Source: Alkalihalobacillus sp. BA299 (GTDB taxonomy: Bacteria > Bacillota > Bacilli > Bacillales > Bacillaceae_F). Taken from it: a DNA stretch of 64,000 nt. Positions 61,852-64,000 of the stretch are shown one piece after another (within the stretch, counting starts at the first letter, position 1; each line of letters starts with the position of its first letter). Location of the stretch: positions 62,001 to 126,000 of the forward strand of contig NZ_JAFLJM010000010.1 of NCBI RefSeq assembly GCF_017745675.1. Reading direction: 5' to 3'. The notes below the pieces were generated by a model. The model did not search any database, was not told where the DNA came from, and saw only the letters and a list, made by a program, of their open reading frames with translations. The translations under genes were made by a program, and so were the position numbers.

Positions 61852-61865
61852 TTTAACCGCTTTCA
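61852..61865. promoter_or_regulatory. cre-like box between the GH3 and GH2 genes
   Basis: TGAAAGCGGTTAAA on the minus strand fits the cre consensus except at position 13. It lies about 115 bases before the GH2 ATG, suggesting that GH2 has its own catabolite-repressed promoter. Confidence 0.55.
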
Positions 61866-61964
61866 TAAAAAATATTCATTTTGGACAAGGATTGAGTATT
61901 TCTACCCAATGCCTAATCCAGCAAACGAATAAATCAGCCTGCTATATATTTTTATAATATTTTT

Positions 61965-63707
61965 CTATAGTCTAGTATCCCATTTGTTACACCAAACATT
62001 TTCATTTGGTGTTCCTTTAAACTCTGATTCTCCCATGATTTTATCGATGACCGTCTTAATGGTAAGTTCCGTATCTTTATATGCATTAATATAGCATTTA
62101 ACCATCGGTACATCCGTTAAATGAGTGGTGAAGTTTAATGAAACGAACACAGTTGGGACTTCATGGACATACCAAGGTACTTCGTTTGACATCGCCGTTT
62201 TCCATCTGATGCGGTAGTTGTTTTCTGCACCATAACCGACAACATCTGCAAAAATGAATGCAGCATCCACTTCTTCCCGATACTTTAAAGTAGGCCCTTT
62301 AATCCGAGAAGTACCGTCATTAACCGTAACTTCAAAGCCACGTCTTTCTAACTCATCTACAATAAAAGATAATGTTTTTTCGTTCGGTTCGTAAATTCCG
62401 CCAACTTCACCTTCTAAGAAATATAGGCGAATACGCTTATGGGTTTCAGGGCGAATGGGTAATTGATCTAGCGAGTTTTTAACCAATGTGATTCCTTTAT
62501 CGACCGCTAGTTTTGCCCGTTCTATATGATCATCGCAACCAATGACTTCCAAATCTTCTTTCGAACGTAATAATGTGCCGTTTTCTTTTGCCTTGTGTAG
62601 ACCGTATTTTGCTTTTAAGCCTAGAATTCTTTCTAATGCATCTTGAAGGCGTTCTTCTGTTATAACACCCTTTTTGTAGCCGTTCATCATAAATCCGAAA
62701 TCTTCTTCAATATTATTAAAGAATAAAAACATGTCACAACCTGCAGCAATCGCCTGTGGAACATAATCCTCACGACGCATCGCCGCAGTCATTCCTAACA
62801 TATGAGTCGCGTCTGTTAAAACTAAGCCGTTAAAGCCGAGTGCTCCTTTTAGTAGGCCATTGATTAATTCTGGTGCTAAAGTGGCTGGAAGAATGTCTTT
62901 ATCTTCTAAACTAGGAACTAAAGCTTTTTGGTATTCTGGTAAAGCAATATGTCCAGCCATAATCGAATCAACACCGTTTTCAATATGGTTACGGTATACT
63001 TTACCGAAAGACTCTTCCCATTCTTCTACTGACAATTCATTGACACCTAATACTAAGTGCTGATCCCGCTCTTCTGTACCGTCTCCTGGCCAATGTTTAA
63101 TACAAGCAGCGATATTGCTTTCGGCTAACCCTTCTAAATAAGCATTCGTGTGTTTTATTACTGTTTCCGCATTTGTACCGTAAGCACGGGTGTTAACGAT
63201 CGTATTTCTCCAGTTTTTTAAAATATCGACACAAGGGTCAAAGTTCCAGTTTACACCAATTGCTCGTTCTTCACGCCCACTGACATAACCCGCATCATAT
63301 GAAACTTGTGTATCTCCTGAAGCTTCACACATTGCAGCAGAAGCGATATATGTTCCATCGTTACATGCACCATTACCACCCGCGTCACAGTTGGCAGCTA
63401 CTAATAATGGCACTTTCGAATGAGTTTGTAATTCATTGATTAAACCTTGAACCTGCTCAGATGTTCCACCTTGGTATCGTGCACCACCGATATGGAATTT
63501 TTCAAGCAGTTGTTGATTAGTAAAATCATTTCCACTGTATTGATCATTACCAAAGAAGAATAGATTAATAAATAATTGACCTATTTTTTCTTCATCAGAC
63601 ATACTAGCAATCGTGTCTTTGACCCATTGGATATCTTGATCTGATAAATTGTAAGGTTTTGCCTTTAAGTCTACTTTTGGCAATTTAATTTCTACTTTAG
63701 TTCCCAT
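61965..63707 (-). CDS. GH3 family glycoside hydrolase (NagZ-like)
   Basis: 580 residues, no signal peptide. The N-terminal TIM barrel carries CIKHWPGDGTEERDQHLVLG near residue 203, the His/Asp acid-base motif of NagZ-type GH3 enzymes, and the nucleophile Asp in GLVLTDATHMLG near residue 298. The C-terminal ~190 residues form the second, Rossmann-like GH3 domain. NagZ-type enzymes act on N-acetylglucosaminides, but some members act on other beta-glycosides or as phosphorylases. GGGGAG precedes the ATG. It follows the partial HAD gene closely and probably shares its transcript. Confidence 0.9.
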   Translation of the reverse strand: MGTKVEIKLPKVDLKAKPYNLSDQDIQWVKDTIASMSDEEKIGQLFINLFFFGNDQYSGNDFTNQQLLEKFHIGGARYQGGTSEQVQGLINELQTHSKVPLLVAANCDAGGNGACNDGTYIASAAMCEASGDTQVSYDAGYVSGREERAIGVNWNFDPCVDILKNWRNTIVNTRAYGTNAETVIKHTNAYLEGLAESNIAACIKHWPGDGTEERDQHLVLGVNELSVEEWEESFGKVYRNHIENGVDSIMAGHIALPEYQKALVPSLEDKDILPATLAPELINGLLKGALGFNGLVLTDATHMLGMTAAMRREDYVPQAIAAGCDMFLFFNNIEEDFGFMMNGYKKGVITEERLQDALERILGLKAKYGLHKAKENGTLLRSKEDLEVIGCDDHIERAKLAVDKGITLVKNSLDQLPIRPETHKRIRLYFLEGEVGGIYEPNEKTLSFIVDELERRGFEVTVNDGTSRIKGPTLKYREEVDAAFIFADVVGYGAENNYRIRWKTAMSNEVPWYVHEVPTVFVSLNFTTHLTDVPMVKCYINAYKDTELTIKTVIDKIMGESEFKGTPNENVWCNKWDTRL

Positions 63708-63724
63708 AATTTACTCCCCCTGCT

Positions 63725-64000
63725 TTATTTCTGTAAGTTGGAATGGAATTCATTGATCAGTTGTTGCTGATATTCCCCTGCAAAGCTTCCCTCATAAAAT
63801 TTAGTCAATGCTTCACTCGCTAATCGCTCCCAAGAAAACCGTTCGTTTCCGACAAGAATAGGATAATAGAGTACACAATTCACTTTTGCAGCCTCTAAAT
63901 CTCCAGGCGCATCTCCTACCATTAAGATTTTAGTAGGTTCATAACCAAATTTTTGTAATTCAGCTATACAATGTGCTTTCGTTCCTGATTCTTGACCTAG
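63725..64000 (-). CDS. HAD-superfamily hydrolase, 5' end outside the window
   Basis: The last 91 codons are present and the frame is open to the window edge. GTKAHCIAEL carries the motif III Lys region and ILMVGDAPGDLEAA is HAD motif IV with its Asp pair. The rest is a C-terminal helix-rich tail (FSWERLASEALTKFYEGSF). The nucleophile motif I must lie outside. It is 17 bases upstream of the GH3 gene on the same strand, so a sugar-phosphate substrate is plausible but not shown. Confidence 0.85.
   Translation of the reverse strand, partial: LGQESGTKAHCIAELQKFGYEPTKILMVGDAPGDLEAAKVNCVLYYPILVGNERFSWERLASEALTKFYEGSFAGEYQQQLINEFHSNLQK

Noticed and set aside
1-64000. Prophage, integrative element, toxin-antitoxin or phage-defence system
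   Set aside because: No integrase, phage structural gene, toxin pair, restriction gene or tRNA-flanked attachment site was seen.

Overview
The window comes from a low-GC, endospore-forming Firmicute of the Bacillaceae. The evidence is the gene order rlmL/ypsC - rnpB - gpsB - ypsA - cotD - mrfB(yprB) - mrfA(yprA), which matches the Bacillus subtilis chromosome, a type B RNase P RNA, CotD and YjcZ-like small proteins, AGGAGG-type ribosome binding sites, CcpA cre boxes and a SacT/LicT antiterminator with its RNA target. The species cannot be named from the sequence alone.

Layout. 1-6.0 kb: 3' part of a PucR-type regulator, then a complete sucrose PTS operon (EIIBC, fructokinase, sucrose-6-phosphate hydrolase) with promoter, cre, RAT/terminator switch and antiterminator gene. 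6.2-8.9 kb: two small proteins, an alanine/glycine:sodium symporter with a perfect cre, and a structured intergenic repeat. 9-11.9 kb: a four-gene acyl-CoA operon (acyl-CoA dehydrogenase, FabG-like reductase, two MaoC-fold subunits) whose promoter spacer holds a TetR-like palindrome. 12-20.4 kb: sbcDC, a flavodoxin-like protein, a lytic transglycosylase and a SUV3-like helicase. 20.5-23.9 kb: small conserved proteins, a DUF4003 protein, a 36-residue zinc-ribbon protein and copies of a short mobile element. 24-30.9 kb: a LacI-controlled TRAP transporter operon with an aldehyde and an iron-type alcohol dehydrogenase. 31-47.6 kb: housekeeping genes in B. subtilis-like order, a c-di-GMP GGDEF/EAL protein, a LysM protein and gene remnants. 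47.6-64 kb: a glycoside-use region with two near-identical GPH sugar transporters, a XylR-like ROK repressor, GH2 and GH3 glycosidases, two Gfo/Idh/MocA oxidoreductases interleaved with two TIM-barrel isomerase-like enzymes, a frameshifted AraC regulator and a partial HAD hydrolase.

How the parts work together. Sucrose enters phosphorylated, is split by ScrB, and the fructose is phosphorylated. The operon is read through its leader terminator only when SacT is active, and CcpA probably adds glucose repression. The TRAP operon and its LacI gene share a TGAATACGTATTCA-type operator, so they form a small autoregulated regulon for an unknown alcohol or hydroxy-acid. In the right-hand region both GPH promoters carry a xylO-like palindrome between two cre-like boxes, which points to the adjacent XylR-like protein. 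The paired oxidoreductase and TIM-barrel genes fit an oxidise-then-eliminate (3-keto-glycoside) route, which may act on C-glycosides or unusual O-glycosides. This is the best candidate for an undescribed system here.

Most notable structural find: a 117-128 bp MITE-like element with imperfect terminal inverted repeats (GGCTNTTTTC...). Two copies are directly flanked by duplicated target sites, and there is one shortened relative and one end fragment. One full copy sits inside the ROK/GPH divergent promoter region.
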